The translations under genes were made by a program, and so were the position numbers. The notes under the pieces were generated by a model. The model was not told the origin of the DNA. It saw nothing but the letters and a program-made list of their open reading frames with translations, and searched no databases. A stretch of DNA of 64,000 nt, from the NCBI RefSeq assembly GCF_043290135.1, contig NC_134702.1, positions 188,078,491-188,142,490 on the forward strand, in the 5' to 3' direction. This DNA is from Rhipicephalus microplus. Taxonomy: Eukaryota; Arthropoda; Arachnida; Ixodida; Ixodidae. Shown in pieces: positions 47,335 through 58,699 of the stretch (position 1 is its first letter; the number at the start of each line of letters is the position of its first letter).

Positions 47335-47520
47335 GCTCATGAGTCTACTGACTCCAACTCATGTAGACCCACGAGTCTGAGTTTGTGTGAGTCCGATCTG
47401 GAAAAATTTTAAATGAGTCTGAGTGAATTCAGTCGAGGAAAACGCCACTGGGTGTGGGTTTGAGTAAGTCCCGAGGGCAGAGTATGTTCCAAGAGCGAGT
47501 CTGAATGAGCTCTAAGGTAT
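47335..47520. repeat. Degenerate GAGTCTGAGTGAG repeats, block 2
   Basis: Contains ACGAGTCTGAGTTTGTGTGAGTCC, AAATGAGTCTGAGTGAATTC and GAGCGAGTCTGAATGAGCTC. It resembles block 1 at 44270-44465 in orientation and motif, including the GAGTCTGA(G/A)TGAGCTC endings. Confidence 0.7.
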
Positions 47521-47741
47521 GAAAATCACTTTAGGAGATCACACTAGTGGATACTGAAAAAAAATAAAGAAATGTACAGTTCATGCAGGACAGAACTCGT
47601 ATTACTTGCATTGATGAAAAAAAAATACTTTAAATATGCGTACACTGCCAAAATGTTGGTGAGTTTATGTACAGACACACAAAATAATCTTCACACAAGA
47701 CACAATTACTTAATGTGTCCTACTTAATGTGTGTTATTTAA

Positions 47742-47987
47742 TTACTTAATGTGTGTAAGAGGCCATATCTCAAGGCCAGTTACTGAAGTGTATAATTTTT
47801 TGTCCCTCTGAATATGATGTAGTCTGTACAAAGTATACGTCGGACACGTTGACAGAACATGGGAAGTCTCCTGGTTTGCTTCATTACAAGTGTGCTGTAA
47901 TGATTCAACTGGCCTCCTTTTATAAAAGCTGCTGTCGGTGAAGGCCATGCCAAATAGCCTAAATGAATCAAGCAAGTCTCTGTGCAT
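47742..47987 (-). pseudogene. I-clade LINE C-terminal fragment
   Basis: The minus-strand frame of about 80 codons contains TCNEANQETSHVLSTCPTYT, which fits the Cys-x2-Cys/His-x-Cys motif at the end of I-type ORF2, followed by a short tail (GLEIWPL) typical of the last residues. Nothing of the polymerase is present. Confidence 0.55.
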
Positions 47988-48185
47988 ATTTTGATTAGTT
48001 AACAGAAGGCCTGCATGTTTGTTTATTGTCTACTGTGCACATAACAGATCTCTCTCCTGCAATTTTACATTCGGTGTGTTGTTAAGGTCCATGGGAAGTG
48101 TACATGTTGCCACTGATTGCGAGGGGCACCGGAGTGACTAGCCCTACTTGCATTGGCTGCATGACGTGTTGCCGTGAATTTGCAG

Positions 48186-48337
48186 ACGTTTGCACTGTTT
48201 GCCCTGCTACGTGGCCTGGTGGGCGTTGGTGAGGCGAGCTACTCCACTGTGGCCCCAACGGTCATAGGGGACCTCTTCTCGGGACCCCGCAGAAGCACCA
48301 TGCTGGCTGCTTTCTACTTTGCCATCCCCGTAGGCAG
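48186..48337 (+). CDS. spin: Spinster-like MFS transporter, exon 3 (helix 4 and start of helix 5)
   Basis: 50 codons plus two bases (residues 146-196). It encodes [19 protein letters not shown], the strongly conserved helix 4 of Spns proteins with the buried Arg and Glu used in substrate and proton coupling, then [19 protein letters not shown] and IPVG at the start of helix 5. The acceptor is AATTTGCAG|A and the donor CAG|GTGAGT. The split codon AG|T gives Ser with exon 4, restoring the family sequence IPVGSG. Confidence 0.93.
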
Positions 48338-50321
48338 GTGAGTGACTCCGACCTCTCTCAGTAGGCAGTCACTTTAGCGGTCTAGAGTAGTGAATCTGGA
48401 ATGCCACCATAGTTTCTCGAGAAAGCACTTCAAGAGAATGCCTGGGTACCACTCTAGAGGTGTGTGTGGCCTATACAAAAATAATTCTTGAAACATGGGG
48501 TTGACTTCACTTTGAAATTCAGGAAACGTTATCAGTTTCTTGCTAGTCCTTGAGTTTAAGCTTAACCGATTTTGTTCGGACTTCGTGGCTACAGGTTCGA
48601 TATGACATAAGTCGTGTTGGTGCAGTTTTTTATTCGAATACTCGCGACAATTATGGCTTGACCAAATTTCGTGTACTTTGTTTATTGGCATGGACTCAAT
48701 AAAATAGTTTGTTTATTGCTTACAGCAGTATTTCCTTCCAGTTATACTATGAAAATGTTATTTGGATCCTCGCATATGTTTTGTCAGTGTCGTGGAACAC
48801 CTCAGGAACGTCAGATCTTCAGCGACAGTCACAATATAGGCTGGGCACTGCCATGTCAGCTGTTATCATTTTGAAACAAGAGGTAGAAATTGGCGCTTGC
48901 CGCAGCTTCTCCAAGCAGAGCTGGATTCTCATCATACTTGAGTACCGAATACAAGTATTTGTGTAATTGAAAGCAACACACCAGATTGAAGTTTATGAGG
49001 ACACAAAGCGTGTTTTGCTGACTGCAGCATAATCTATCATTGAGATGCAAGTCTGCTAGTCCTTGTCAATAAAAAAGCATATGTTGTGTGTGTTTGTGAA
49101 TTTTTTAAATAACAATAACAAAATATAGCTGTTTACAAATAAAATGACAGGTTTCATTTGAGGCATGCCGTCAGGGGCAATGGAATTGCGGTGACAGATC
49201 ACACATTATAGAAGTACGGGTAGATGGCCTTTTGTTATGCTATACTTTGTTCATCACACCTATTCTGTGCGGTCGTTTCTCTTAACATGATACATTGGAC
49301 TTACTCTAATTACCAAGGATTCATTACTTAAATAGCTCGTGAGCTAATAAGCTTAGTAGGCTTATCATAATGATTAAAGTGAACCACGCTTTTTATGAAA
49401 GGCATATCAGCCTTTGGATGCAAAAAAATGTGATTACCAGCAGATTGACACTTGATGATCCTTAGTGTGAGGTGATTGATTGACTAACAATCAATGAGAT
49501 CTATTTTCACTGTCACAAATTTTTTGCTTTGTTTTTCACCCTTAGTGATGGATAGAGAAAGTGAGCCATCAAGGTGGGTGTCAACCACTGTTGGGCGTTG
49601 CAGATGTTAAGTGGCAAAAATGAAAGTATAAAGGTATTGAATAAATGATTCCAAAATAAGATTTGGGGAATAAATAGGGAAAGGGGAGTACTGGGTCAAA
49701 TAGGAACTCACATAGTGTGCTGGAGTGCAAAGTAATTCACAGATTGCTCTGCAAGTGAAAACTGAATTTGTTGTCTGGCTTCTGTAATGTCAGTAAGTTT
49801 TGCCATATAAATGGATGCATGTATTTGAGTTGATGGGTGTCGCTGGTATGAGAGAGATAGCGTGATGTAAATATGCGACCATGTAAGTTGGCCGAGTGTC
49901 TTGCTGCATCAAAGAAGGATAAGTAACTTTGTAAGAACTGTAGCTGGGACGAGTTGGTGAGCACCCATAAAGAATGTATTATCAGTACATAAACAATGTG
50001 GAAAAGAGACAGGATGACTAGAGAGAAAGAGCACTCTTTCTTTATAATTATCTCATTGCTTTTCTGTATTATCTATGCAGCGTTAATATGTACCTTTTTA
50101 ATGAATGTGTTGGTATTGAAAAAAGAATTGAAGGTTAGAATACCTGGTTCAGGAATTGTGCAGATCTATTCAGCTGCTAGTAGCAGTCAACCAAGTTCGA
50201 CGGCATTTCTCTTTGCTGCTCTTATATTTGCTCTTCACATTCAGACAGACAGAATGCCACAACTGCATAAAAGATGCATTCTTTTTCTGTCAAACACTGC
50301 TGACGTGGGTTTTCTGTGCAG
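48338..50321. other. Intron 3 (2.0 kb), no element recognised
   Basis: An A/T-rich intron with GT at 48338 and AG at 50320-50321. I see no repeat element or secondary coding structure in it, unlike the other introns. Confidence 0.75.
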
Positions 50322-50388
50322 TGGCATGGGCTACATTGTTGGTGCTTCTGTGGCTGAGGCTCTGGGCGCATGGTACTGGGCCCTCAGG
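50322..50388 (+). CDS. spin: Spinster-like MFS transporter, exon 4 (helix 5)
   Basis: One base completes the Ser codon from exon 3; 22 codons follow (residues 197-218): GMGYIVGASVAEALGAWYWA, then LR. This is the end of helix 5 and the conserved W-x-W-A-L-R turn of the family. The acceptor is TCTGTGCAG|T and the donor AGG|GTGAGG. The family continues with V/I-T-P-G, and I cannot find that exon in the remaining 13.6 kb, so the C-terminal half of the protein (about seven helices) must lie beyond the window. Confidence 0.9.
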
Positions 50389-50503
50389 GTGAGGATCTCT
50401 CGATGTCATGGCGTTCCTTTGTGCTATGTTTTTTAAAGAGACACTAAACTAGTTTTTGACTGATCATTAGTTTTTCAAAAATCACTTGGGGGTTGAAGGG
50501 TCT

Positions 50504-51445
50504 TTAAAGGAGCAGTGACATCAACTTGGCGCATGTCGCGTTTTTTGCATCAACGTGTCTTTATCGATCCCCAAGTAATGACCCGGTACTAGTAATACAA
50601 CACAGAGATGAATTAATGTATATAGTATCAATTAGTATGACCAGTATCAAACTTTATTTAAAATGTGTGCAAAGCCCACCAGCCCGCCTACCAACGCTGC
50701 CAAGTGGTCACCTCCCATGGTACCGCTCTATTTGGTAATGGGGCCACACGAGATGGTGATGCGAGTGTCAGGTGACATTTCATCTGCTCGGCTCGCACGT
50801 ATTTAGGCATGTCTTCGTCACCTCCATTGTCATCACCACTGTCATCATCGTACACAAGGACAATGAAAACACCAAGGAATATAAAATTGTGGTGATTCAC
50901 AGCCGATAGTGATACTGTAATGGAAACGAGGCTTAAGCCACGCTGGCTGGTAAGACATATGAATGCTGCGCGCTTGTTACTTGTTCGCAATTACCATAGC
51001 TTCAAATAATCACATTCAGGCTCAGAACTCCACGTAAAATCACCCAAAGCGGAACAACGGAAATGCAGGATTCACGCAAACGGTTGCACGAAACAAGCAA
51101 AACAAAGCAAATGAAGCCGTTGCCAGACAGCCAGGCGTTGCTGCCAGATCGTACTACATGCAGACACTGCGATGGCAACACTAAAATTGTCAACATCGTC
51201 GTTGCTTGCTCATCGTCACTCAGCGCATGAGGTGTGACCTAGGAGCTCACTGAACATGTCAAAATACTGTCGATGTCTCATGGCCGGGAGCGTGCCGTTG
51301 AGTCTTTGGACCTTTTTAGTGCTCGAAATAGAATAACTTCTTCGAAACGGACGCCATTCATACTTCGCAAAAGAAACTCGTGCATACCAAGCAATTGAAT
51401 GAATACCACATCTCGTGTTGGAAATTCAGTGTCATGCTCCTTTAA
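50504..51445. mobile_element. MITE with TTAA target duplication (family B)
   Basis: The left end TTAAAGGAGCAGTGACA at 50504 is mirrored by TGTCATGCTCCTTTAA ending at 51445. TTAA at both borders would be the target duplication. The 930-bp interior has no transposase motif. It inserted just after a solo family-A end (TTTAAAGAGACACTAAAC, about 50434). Superfamily inferred from the TTAA site. Confidence 0.65.
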
Positions 51446-52893
51446 CTCGCAAGTCATCGAGCTTGAGACAAGTTGGTAGGGATTCATTTAAGAACTGCCA
51501 AGAATGCCGACATGTTGGGGAAATAAAGCATGTTTCATAGTGTGCTCATGTTCATTAGTTTTTATGAAAAAGAAATCATTTTGAAGTCAGTGTTCTTTGT
51601 GTCTGATTGTGCCTTTCCTTAGACATCTTTATGCTGTAAGTACTTTATGAATGGTTCATTATCAGAAGCGAAAATAAAAGCATAAGCATGTGACTTGGAC
51701 ATCATTTCAGGCCTCTTTTCTATATTTTGGCCACGTCTGCACAATGAAATTTTCTGAATATTGTTAACTTTGGCTTCTTTAAAACACAAGCCTGTACTGA
51801 TAAAGAAGTTCAGGGGGATGTAGTCATTTTTCTGAAACGAAGCCTTGCATGATGGGGAGATGTTTTAAGTAATGACGAAAGAAAGATTAGCACAGAGTGG
51901 GGTGGAGAGAGGCGTTAGTTGCTAGGGGAATCTTATTATAAATGTGAATGAAAGCATGTAGTGTGTGCAAAAACTTGGTAAATCATACATGTGAATTGTG
52001 CAGGCACTAGCACAGAGGTGGGCCAAAAAAATCTGCTGAGAATTGCATTAGAACGGCTACCACAGTGACCCACTTAAATGTTACAAGGAAAGTGGTGTGT
52101 TTGTTGCAATCATTCAATCACCCAATGCGACACAAAAATTTGGTGCAAATCGACCGGTGTGCCAGTTTTGCACATTCGTACGTTCGAGGAAGATCCCCAG
52201 AAATCGGCCTGCTGTGCTGCGGTCGTCTTTAGGACCCTTACGCACAAACAAATTGTCGATCCGTCGAACGTCCTATGGGTGGCAAAACTGTACGTTCAGA
52301 CACAATATGGATCTGCAGTTAGCCCATTCAGTAGGTCCACTGGATGTACCTGGGAATATCACTTAAATTAGTGGACATTCATCGGACATGCATTGCCTTA
52401 TGCTGCACATTAGATCGTTTGCTCTCGCTATACGCGATTGGTCAAGAGTCCTGTGTTTGCACTACAACAGGGACGTTTACGCGGGCATTGCACATGAACA
52501 CGCAAATAAGATGGTGCCCATATTGAACACCTTGGTACCGAAGCATTAAACCTGCCAGGTACAATGCATTAATTACTGGCCTTTCTTGCTGCAACTACGA
52601 TATCAAACAAATAAGGATGGGGCAGATAGTACGGGGTGCAGCAATATATATTTATTTTAAAACTTCAAATGTCTTTCGAAAAACTATAAGCTTCCACATG
52701 AAATTTCATGAACAATGACGATCATATGATGCACTCCGGGTCCCGTCAAAGGAAGCGCACTGGTGGTCGCATTAGCAGGCGTGGTCCCAGGCCCAATGTC
52801 TTGCACAAATAGCAGTGAAGAAAAGCTGCATATAAGAAAAAGTAAGTAAGCTACGTATGCGTTGAAAACATAAGACAGATTTCCAATTACAGA
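51446..52893. other. Intron 4 stretch without supported feature
   Basis: No coding or repeat structure recognised. No candidate for the next spinster exon was found here. Confidence 0.45.
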
Positions 52894-52895
52894 TA

Positions 52896-54656
52896 CAGTC
52901 GAACAGGCATATATCAAACTTGAAGGGGGTCGTGAATTAGTCCGATATAGGAAAAAAATCGATATAAAGAAGAGTAGGGGCCCCGAGAGCTTACCTGTAG
53001 CAGATCATCACCTACAATAGGTGCATTCAGGAATGACAACTAATTCCGCACATACACCGCAACCAAATGATTTATTTGCGGGAAAAAAAAACGCTAATCC
53101 TGGCCTGCTCCTTCGTTTTTTAAATGTTGAAGACTCTAGTCTCCATCTTATCAAGGCTGTCCAGGTGCGACAGCCCAGTTCTCTTTATGCGGCCGATACA
53201 ATGACGAATGATGCCGAACGCTGCCCCTACAGTTCAGCGGCAGAATAAGTGCATGTAGCCAGCGTATCGTCCGGATGATGTTCCTCGTCACATGAGCTGT
53301 CAGCCTGGACATTGCATTGCGCTTCCACAAAGTTGTCCACAGACACTTCGTGTGGAACTGCTGCTGGGAAGCGGGACGACAACTCGCGGAACGCGTCGTC
53401 TATGCGCTCGTCATCGTCTTCACCGGCTTCGGCAAGTTCCGCCGTGTCGAAACCTGCCTTGCAGAATCAGTTGACCACTGTGTCCGTTTTCATGTCTCGC
53501 CAGGCATTTAAAATCTCCATGCAGAGATTTCCAGCCACTCCCTTCGTCATCCACTGCTGCATGTCCTGGCTGCTGACAGCTTTGCTTTTGCCAGAATTTG
53601 TTTTGCCAACAATGTTGTAGTGCTGCTTAAATCACTGAAGCCACCCACTGTTGTCGGTGAAGTGGTTTCACCGAGTTCAGCGGCAAACCATTTGGCCTTG
53701 GCGATCAATATCTGACCATCCACCGGAATGTTCTTCGTGCACATTTTTAAAAACTAGGCATAAAGTTCCTTTTCTACGTTTCCTCGGGCAGAAGCATGCA
53801 CATGACAGGCTTCCAACATTCACTGCTCCTCTGCCTTTACTTTTATATCTGCCTTGTTTTTCAACAAGGTACTCGGAGTGCTCCGTAGTATCCCGAAGTC
53901 GTCCGCGACGGTCGGAAATTTCTCGCCCGCCACAGCACGCAAAATGGTCTTCAAATTCGTCGCAAAGTTAAGGATCTTGCGTTTTTTGATGCTGGCCATA
54001 GTGACACGAGGAGTCGGTAGCAGCTTTGCACACCACACACGTGAAAGAAAAATGCTGCACATGCTGTAGTACGTAGGCAATGCGACAGTGGAAGCATCAA
54101 AGCACTCGCGAGGGGATGGCCACCTGCGAGGGCAACAGCAAAAGGCGTGAGCTGTTGTTGGCTGATCAAAGCTCGCAAAACAGCAACAAAAAATAAAAGA
54201 AAAGGCGAAAGAAGGTGGACGACGACTTCTTCGTGCCTGCTCTCCAAGCCGACGGGTACGCGGAGAAAGCATGAGAGAGAAAAAGAGATACGAAAAAAAA
54301 AAGCCATTCTGCAAGTTAGAGATTGTACAGTCCGAGCCCCCGAGCCCTTACCTTTTTTTCAAGCGTTTCGGGTTTTGGCGGAGGCGTGGTGCCGCGCAAC
54401 GGTCGCTGGGTGGCTTCCAACTCGCGTGCGGAGCCGCGGAGATCGCAAAGGTGGGGTGGGGGGAGGGGGAGGTAGTGCTGAAGCGCACTTTCTAGCTCGC
54501 GCGGCATTCGATATATTTAAAGGTGGGTAAAAATATTGTTTGATATGAAGGTGCGAATTTATATACTTTTACAAAGGAATTTCACGGGGATATTCTGCGA
54601 GTTCAACATACCCGAAAATTCGGAATATGTGGGTTCGATATAACTGTGTTCGACTG
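52896..54656 (-). mobile_element. Tigger/pogo-type DNA transposon, decayed
   Basis: Terminal inverted repeats start CAGTCGAACA at both ends, and similarity continues inward (TATATC-A/G-AAC). TA precedes the left end at 52894-52895; the right flank reads TG, probably a mutated TA. At 1.76 kb the element is somewhat shorter than intact Tigger elements, which run about 2.4 kb. The minus strand carries the start of a CENP-B/pogo-like transposase. Many frameshifts show long inactivity. Confidence 0.83.
53547..54000 (-). pseudogene. Tigger/pogo transposase remnant with helix-turn-helix domain
   Basis: From an ATG at about 54000 the minus strand reads MASIKKRKILNFATNLKTIL, then VADDFGILRSTPSTLLKNK: the first pogo/CENP-B helix-turn-helix that binds the transposon ends. 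After a break, MCTKNIPVDGQILIAKAKWF is the second helix-turn-helix entry seen in Tigger proteins. The catalytic DDE domain is not recognisable; a later acidic segment at about 53280-53480 may be its degraded tail. Confidence 0.78.
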
Positions 54657-55688
54657 TGTGATAAAATGCTGTCTTGTATTTGTAAATAACAAATATTCAT
54701 GACTGCACTCAGGCAAGTTGCCTATATAGTAGAAACATTGCACTCCGTTGATGACTGACCGGAATAGTTGCAAGCATGGTTGCCTACAAGTATGTCGGTT
54801 TGTCGCTCTCACGCACACGCTCACAAATGTGAGCTGCAACCTGCAGAAGAACAACATTACCCAAAATAGATCGAGTCGGTTTATAGTTACGATTCGCACC
54901 GCAGTGTGTGTCCTATAGCCACGTGTTGGACCAAGATTCAACTGCCAGCAAAGAACTGTCATACTTACCATTTTATTTTACAATTTTAAAACATTCCAGT
55001 AACGAAACGACAAAAAGTCGGGCACATAATTGGACTTACTGAAAGACGTACATTATTTGAATGGGCAACGTTTTTCTGCATCCTATATTGGCAACGAAGG
55101 TAGCAAGCAGATCCGGCCATTGAAATTAAATGAACCATCGGCGAAAACACACAATAGAACTTGTTTCACGAAACACTGATGCAAAATATGTGGAAAATAG
55201 AATGCGAATTGTTAGTTGACTACGGATAACAACTGCAGTAATCCGTACAGGAAAGCTGAACAGGCCTTCCGATTACCGCCGGCCTGCTGATTGAGCCACC
55301 GCGCATCATTGCTGGGAAAGACAGGTTTCTCGACCGCTGGATAAAAAACAGGGTTGTGCAAGTTCCAACATGCGGGACATTTCACTGCGTCACCGCTTAC
55401 CCGAAGCCGCGGAGTGCCGAGCTGGTGTGCGTGCCGATGAGCGCCTGCGTTTTGCTCACGTGTCGCACTCATTATTGTATCGGTCGCAGTTGCGCGGGCT
55501 TGTTGCTGCAAGCGTCGTTATACAAGCGTCTTGGTTTGTAAAAAATATGCCACGCGCAAGTGCAGCCACTAATTTTTTTAACCTGAACGCGCTAGCGTTG
55601 GCCGCTCAGTCTATCACTAGCATTGGCCGTCTAGACTGAGCACAGTGGCAAAATTATATAATGACAATACGCGCATCCATGCTGTTAA
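54657..55688. other. Intron 4 stretch without supported feature
   Basis: About 1 kb between the Tigger element and the Penelope insertion. Nothing recognised. Confidence 0.45.
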
Positions 55689-55700
55689 AGTGTTCAGCTG

Positions 55701-57314
55701 GTTCAGCGAACTGGGAGCGCGGGGGTAAACACAGACACAAAGCAAAGAGGAGGCACACAGCACGAGCGCTCAACTAGCAACTGGTTTATTCTCACGTTCG
55801 AAGGACATATAGGTACACAAGGTTGCGCATATCAACAGGAAAATAGGATGACAGTGTAAGCAGCAAGCGTGGCGCTCATTCGAAGCACTTGTCTACGAAT
55901 TATCAATATAGTTAAACTCACAGTCAAGTACAGTCAAACCTCATTATAACGAAGTTGAAGGGGGAGTCGTAATTACTTCGTTATAACCATTAGTTCGTTA
56001 TAGCCAATATTCATTTCTACCGACAATTAGCCAGCAAGAGAGAATGTACTCACCACCGAATATCACAGCAGCCCGCCGCGCAGAGAAAAACGGCCTTCGG
56101 AAGGCAAAAAACTAGCAAAATAATAAAGAACAATGCAATAATAAAGAACAATACGCCGAAATCTTCGGCCACTTTTTTTTTTTTGACGCCGGACTCAACG
56201 GCTCTCAACATTGCAGACTTCTGCTCAATTGTGATGATTTTGCGCTTACGTTTGCCGTTGTCCATGTCTAGCGGCGGAGGGGTGTTGCTCTTCCACAGCG
56301 AACGACAAGGAACCAAGCACAAAGCCAACAAAGCCGAAATCTCCGCCGACCCAGCGTGGAGCTGAGGGAAGGAGGAGGTCAGATGCGCGGGCGGGTCAAC
56401 GAGTTCCACAGGAGAGGGTAGGTCGGCTGACGCGCACGCTCGCGCGAGTTGCTGCGCGGGCAAGTCCATTAGTTCCTGAGGAAAGGGGAGGCAGGGCGAC
56501 GTGCACCCACGCGCGTGTTGGCAGGCGGCGCAAGGCGCGAGTTTTGAATTACCGCTGCCGTGATGGGACGTGAACCGGCGCGCGCTATAAGATATTGAAT
56601 TCACGTATACCAAAATGATCAGTAAATGCTCGTTGTGGTCAAAAAATGGTTCGTTATATCCATTGTGAGGAAATTTTCGCTTCGTTAAAACGAGGTTTTA
56701 AATACATGGGCGTCTATGGGAATTTCAAGGGGAATTACAATTGCTTCGTTATATCCATTAGTTCGTTATATCCCGCTTCGTTATAACGAGATTCTACTGT
56801 AGTGATAATGACGGATGGCTGATACATTGATTCCTACTTCTAGAAATGTGATATGCTTCTGGAATTTCACGCGTGGTTTGAAGGGGATGCTGGAACAGTG
56901 CAGTTGTTTTTTCAAACAACGGTTGACACTTGCAGGAATGACAATGTGAAGCTAACACGGAAAAAGGACTACCTTTTAAGGAACTCAAATGCTCCCTGAG
57001 GCGTATATTCAAACATCGCCCGGTCTGGCCGATGAACATGCGACTGCACGTTAGCAATATGCTATACACCACTCCTATACAACACTTAACAAATTGTTTG
57101 GCATGTTTCTGCAAACATCTTCTGCTTTTTGATGCACCCTGCGCCCTCCTATGTACGATGGCACATATACGGCCCAATTTATTGGGTGCAGAGAAAACAA
57201 CGCGCACACTAAACTGGTTCCCCACACTTTTCAGTCCATGCGCCAATTTATTAATGTAAGGGATGACGGCCACGCGTTTGTTTCCTTTACTGCATTCTGC
57301 AGAAACGCACGCAC
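55701..57314 (-). mobile_element. Penelope-like element, left minus-strand copy (5'-truncated, interrupted)
   Basis: Left half of a head-to-head pair. Reading the minus strand from about 57314, the frame passes CVSAECSKGNKR, a linker, then the GIY-YIG endonuclease: VVYSILLTCSRMFIGQTGR and LNIRLREHLSSLKG, then SHCHSCKCQPLFEK. A 3' region runs outward to 55701. A 12-bp direct repeat AGTGTTCAGCTG at 55689-55700 and 58436-58447 flanks the whole pair. The copy is split by a Tigger-like element at 55931-56799. Its reverse transcriptase part is missing. Confidence 0.88.
55931..56799 (-). mobile_element. Short Tigger-like element nested in Penelope
   Basis: Terminal inverted repeats: CAGTCAAACCTCATTATAAC at the left and the reverse complement of GTTATAACGAGATTCTACTG at the right. 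TA flanks both ends (55929-55930 and 56800-56801), and the surrounding Penelope sequence rejoins exactly with one TA, as the sister copy confirms. From 56265 on the minus strand an ORF gives MDNGKRKRKIITIEQKSAML and VAEDFGV, the pogo/CENP-B helix-turn-helix start, then loses similarity. At 869 bp it is non-autonomous. Confidence 0.92.
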
Positions 57315-58435
57315 GGAGGGCATGGGCCTCCGGTTCACCTAGGAGTTTCCGAGTAATCATAAGTTGCAATATCTAGACCTTTCTCTATTCTTTGGAGGCA
57401 ATCATCTTTGCTGGCAATATAACCCTCGATCCGCGAAACCGCTTTTAAATTACTCGTCTGGCCATTCCAAGCTTATAAAATGAGGAATAGTTCTGTAATG
57501 CCTTCGTTCAGTGCTCGAAAAAAGCTGTATCCTCATGGTGCACTATGGTTTCTTAGCGCAGCCAGGACAGTTATTCGGGGCTGGGTACTCACCGTGTCTA
57601 ATCGCATCGGTGTGTGAGAGACTTCTGCGGACGGTGAGAAACGGTGATAAACGTGTGTGCATTTCTGCAGAATGCAGTAAAGGAAACTAACATGTGGCCG
57701 TCATCCCTTACATTCATAAATTGGCGCATGGACTGAAAAGTGTGGGGAACTGGTTTGGTGTGCGCGTTGTTTTCTCTGCACCCAATAAATTGGGCCGTAT
57801 ATGCACCATGGTACATAGGAGGGCGCAGGGTGCATCAAAAAGCAGATGATGTTTGCAGAAACATGCAAAACAATTTGTTAAGTGTTGTATAGGAGTGGTG
57901 TATAGCATACCGCTGACGTGCGGTCGCATGTTCATCGGCCAGACTGGGCGATGTTTGAATATACGCCTCAGGGAGCATTTGAGTTCCTTAAAAGGTAGTC
58001 CTTTTTCCGTGTTAGCTTCACATTGCCGTTCCTGCAAGTGTCAACCGTTGTTTGAAAAAGTAAGTGTGCTGTTCTGGGATCTGCTTCAAACCACGCGTGA
58101 AATTTCCGAAGCATATCACATTTCTAGAAATAAGAATCAATGTATCAGCCATCCGTCATTATCACGACTTGACTGTGAATTTAACTATATTGATAATTCG
58201 TAGACAAGTGCTTCGAATGAACGCCACGCTTGTTGCTTACACTGTCATCCTATTTTCCTGTTGACATGCGCAACCTTGTGTACTTATATGTCCTTCGAAC
58301 GTGAGAATAAACCAGTTGCTAGTTGAGCGCTCGTGCTGTGTGCCTCCTCTTTGCTTTGTGTCTGTGTTTACCCTGCGCTCCCAGTTCGCTGAACCATCAT
58401 GAATTACCAACTAGCCCACCTTTCCGTCCTATTGC
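57315..58435 (+). mobile_element. Penelope-like element, right plus-strand copy
   Basis: Right half of the pair. It starts within the reverse transcriptase tail: LQYLDLSLFFGGNHLCWQYN and HSKLIKRGI (57360-57490), then a linker with CISAECSKGN, then the GIY-YIG endonuclease VVYSIPLTCGRMFIGQTGR, RLREHLSSLKG and HCRSCKCQPLFEK (57890-58050), ending NYIDNS at 58203. The 3' untranslated end reaches 58435. Penelope elements combine a telomerase-like reverse transcriptase with a GIY-YIG nuclease. Stops and a frameshift in the 57340-57850 part show it is inactive, but the nuclease frame of 116 codons is intact. Confidence 0.9.
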
Positions 58436-58690
58436 AGTGTTCAGCTGTCGTCTTCTAGGCTGTTCTGAGATCCAGGCAACGGGAGACTGGGAATAAAGAA
58501 TTAATGACTCTGCAGTCGGCGCTCCCGTGGTCAGGTTAAGAAAATAAGCAGCTGTACACTCTTGCTTGCAGTGTCAATTATTTTGCAAAGGTAGTTAGTT
58601 AGTAAAAAGTTAGTAGTTAGTAAATTTATTAGTAAAATGGACATTTACCGCTCTTTTGACATGACTTTGGGCATTTTGGCACTTTCTTGA
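58436..58690. other. Intron 4 gap between Penelope and LINE
   Basis: A short spacer including a TAGTTAGTAAA tandem cluster at about 58591-58635. Nothing else. Confidence 0.5.
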
Positions 58691-58699
58691 CACATTGGT

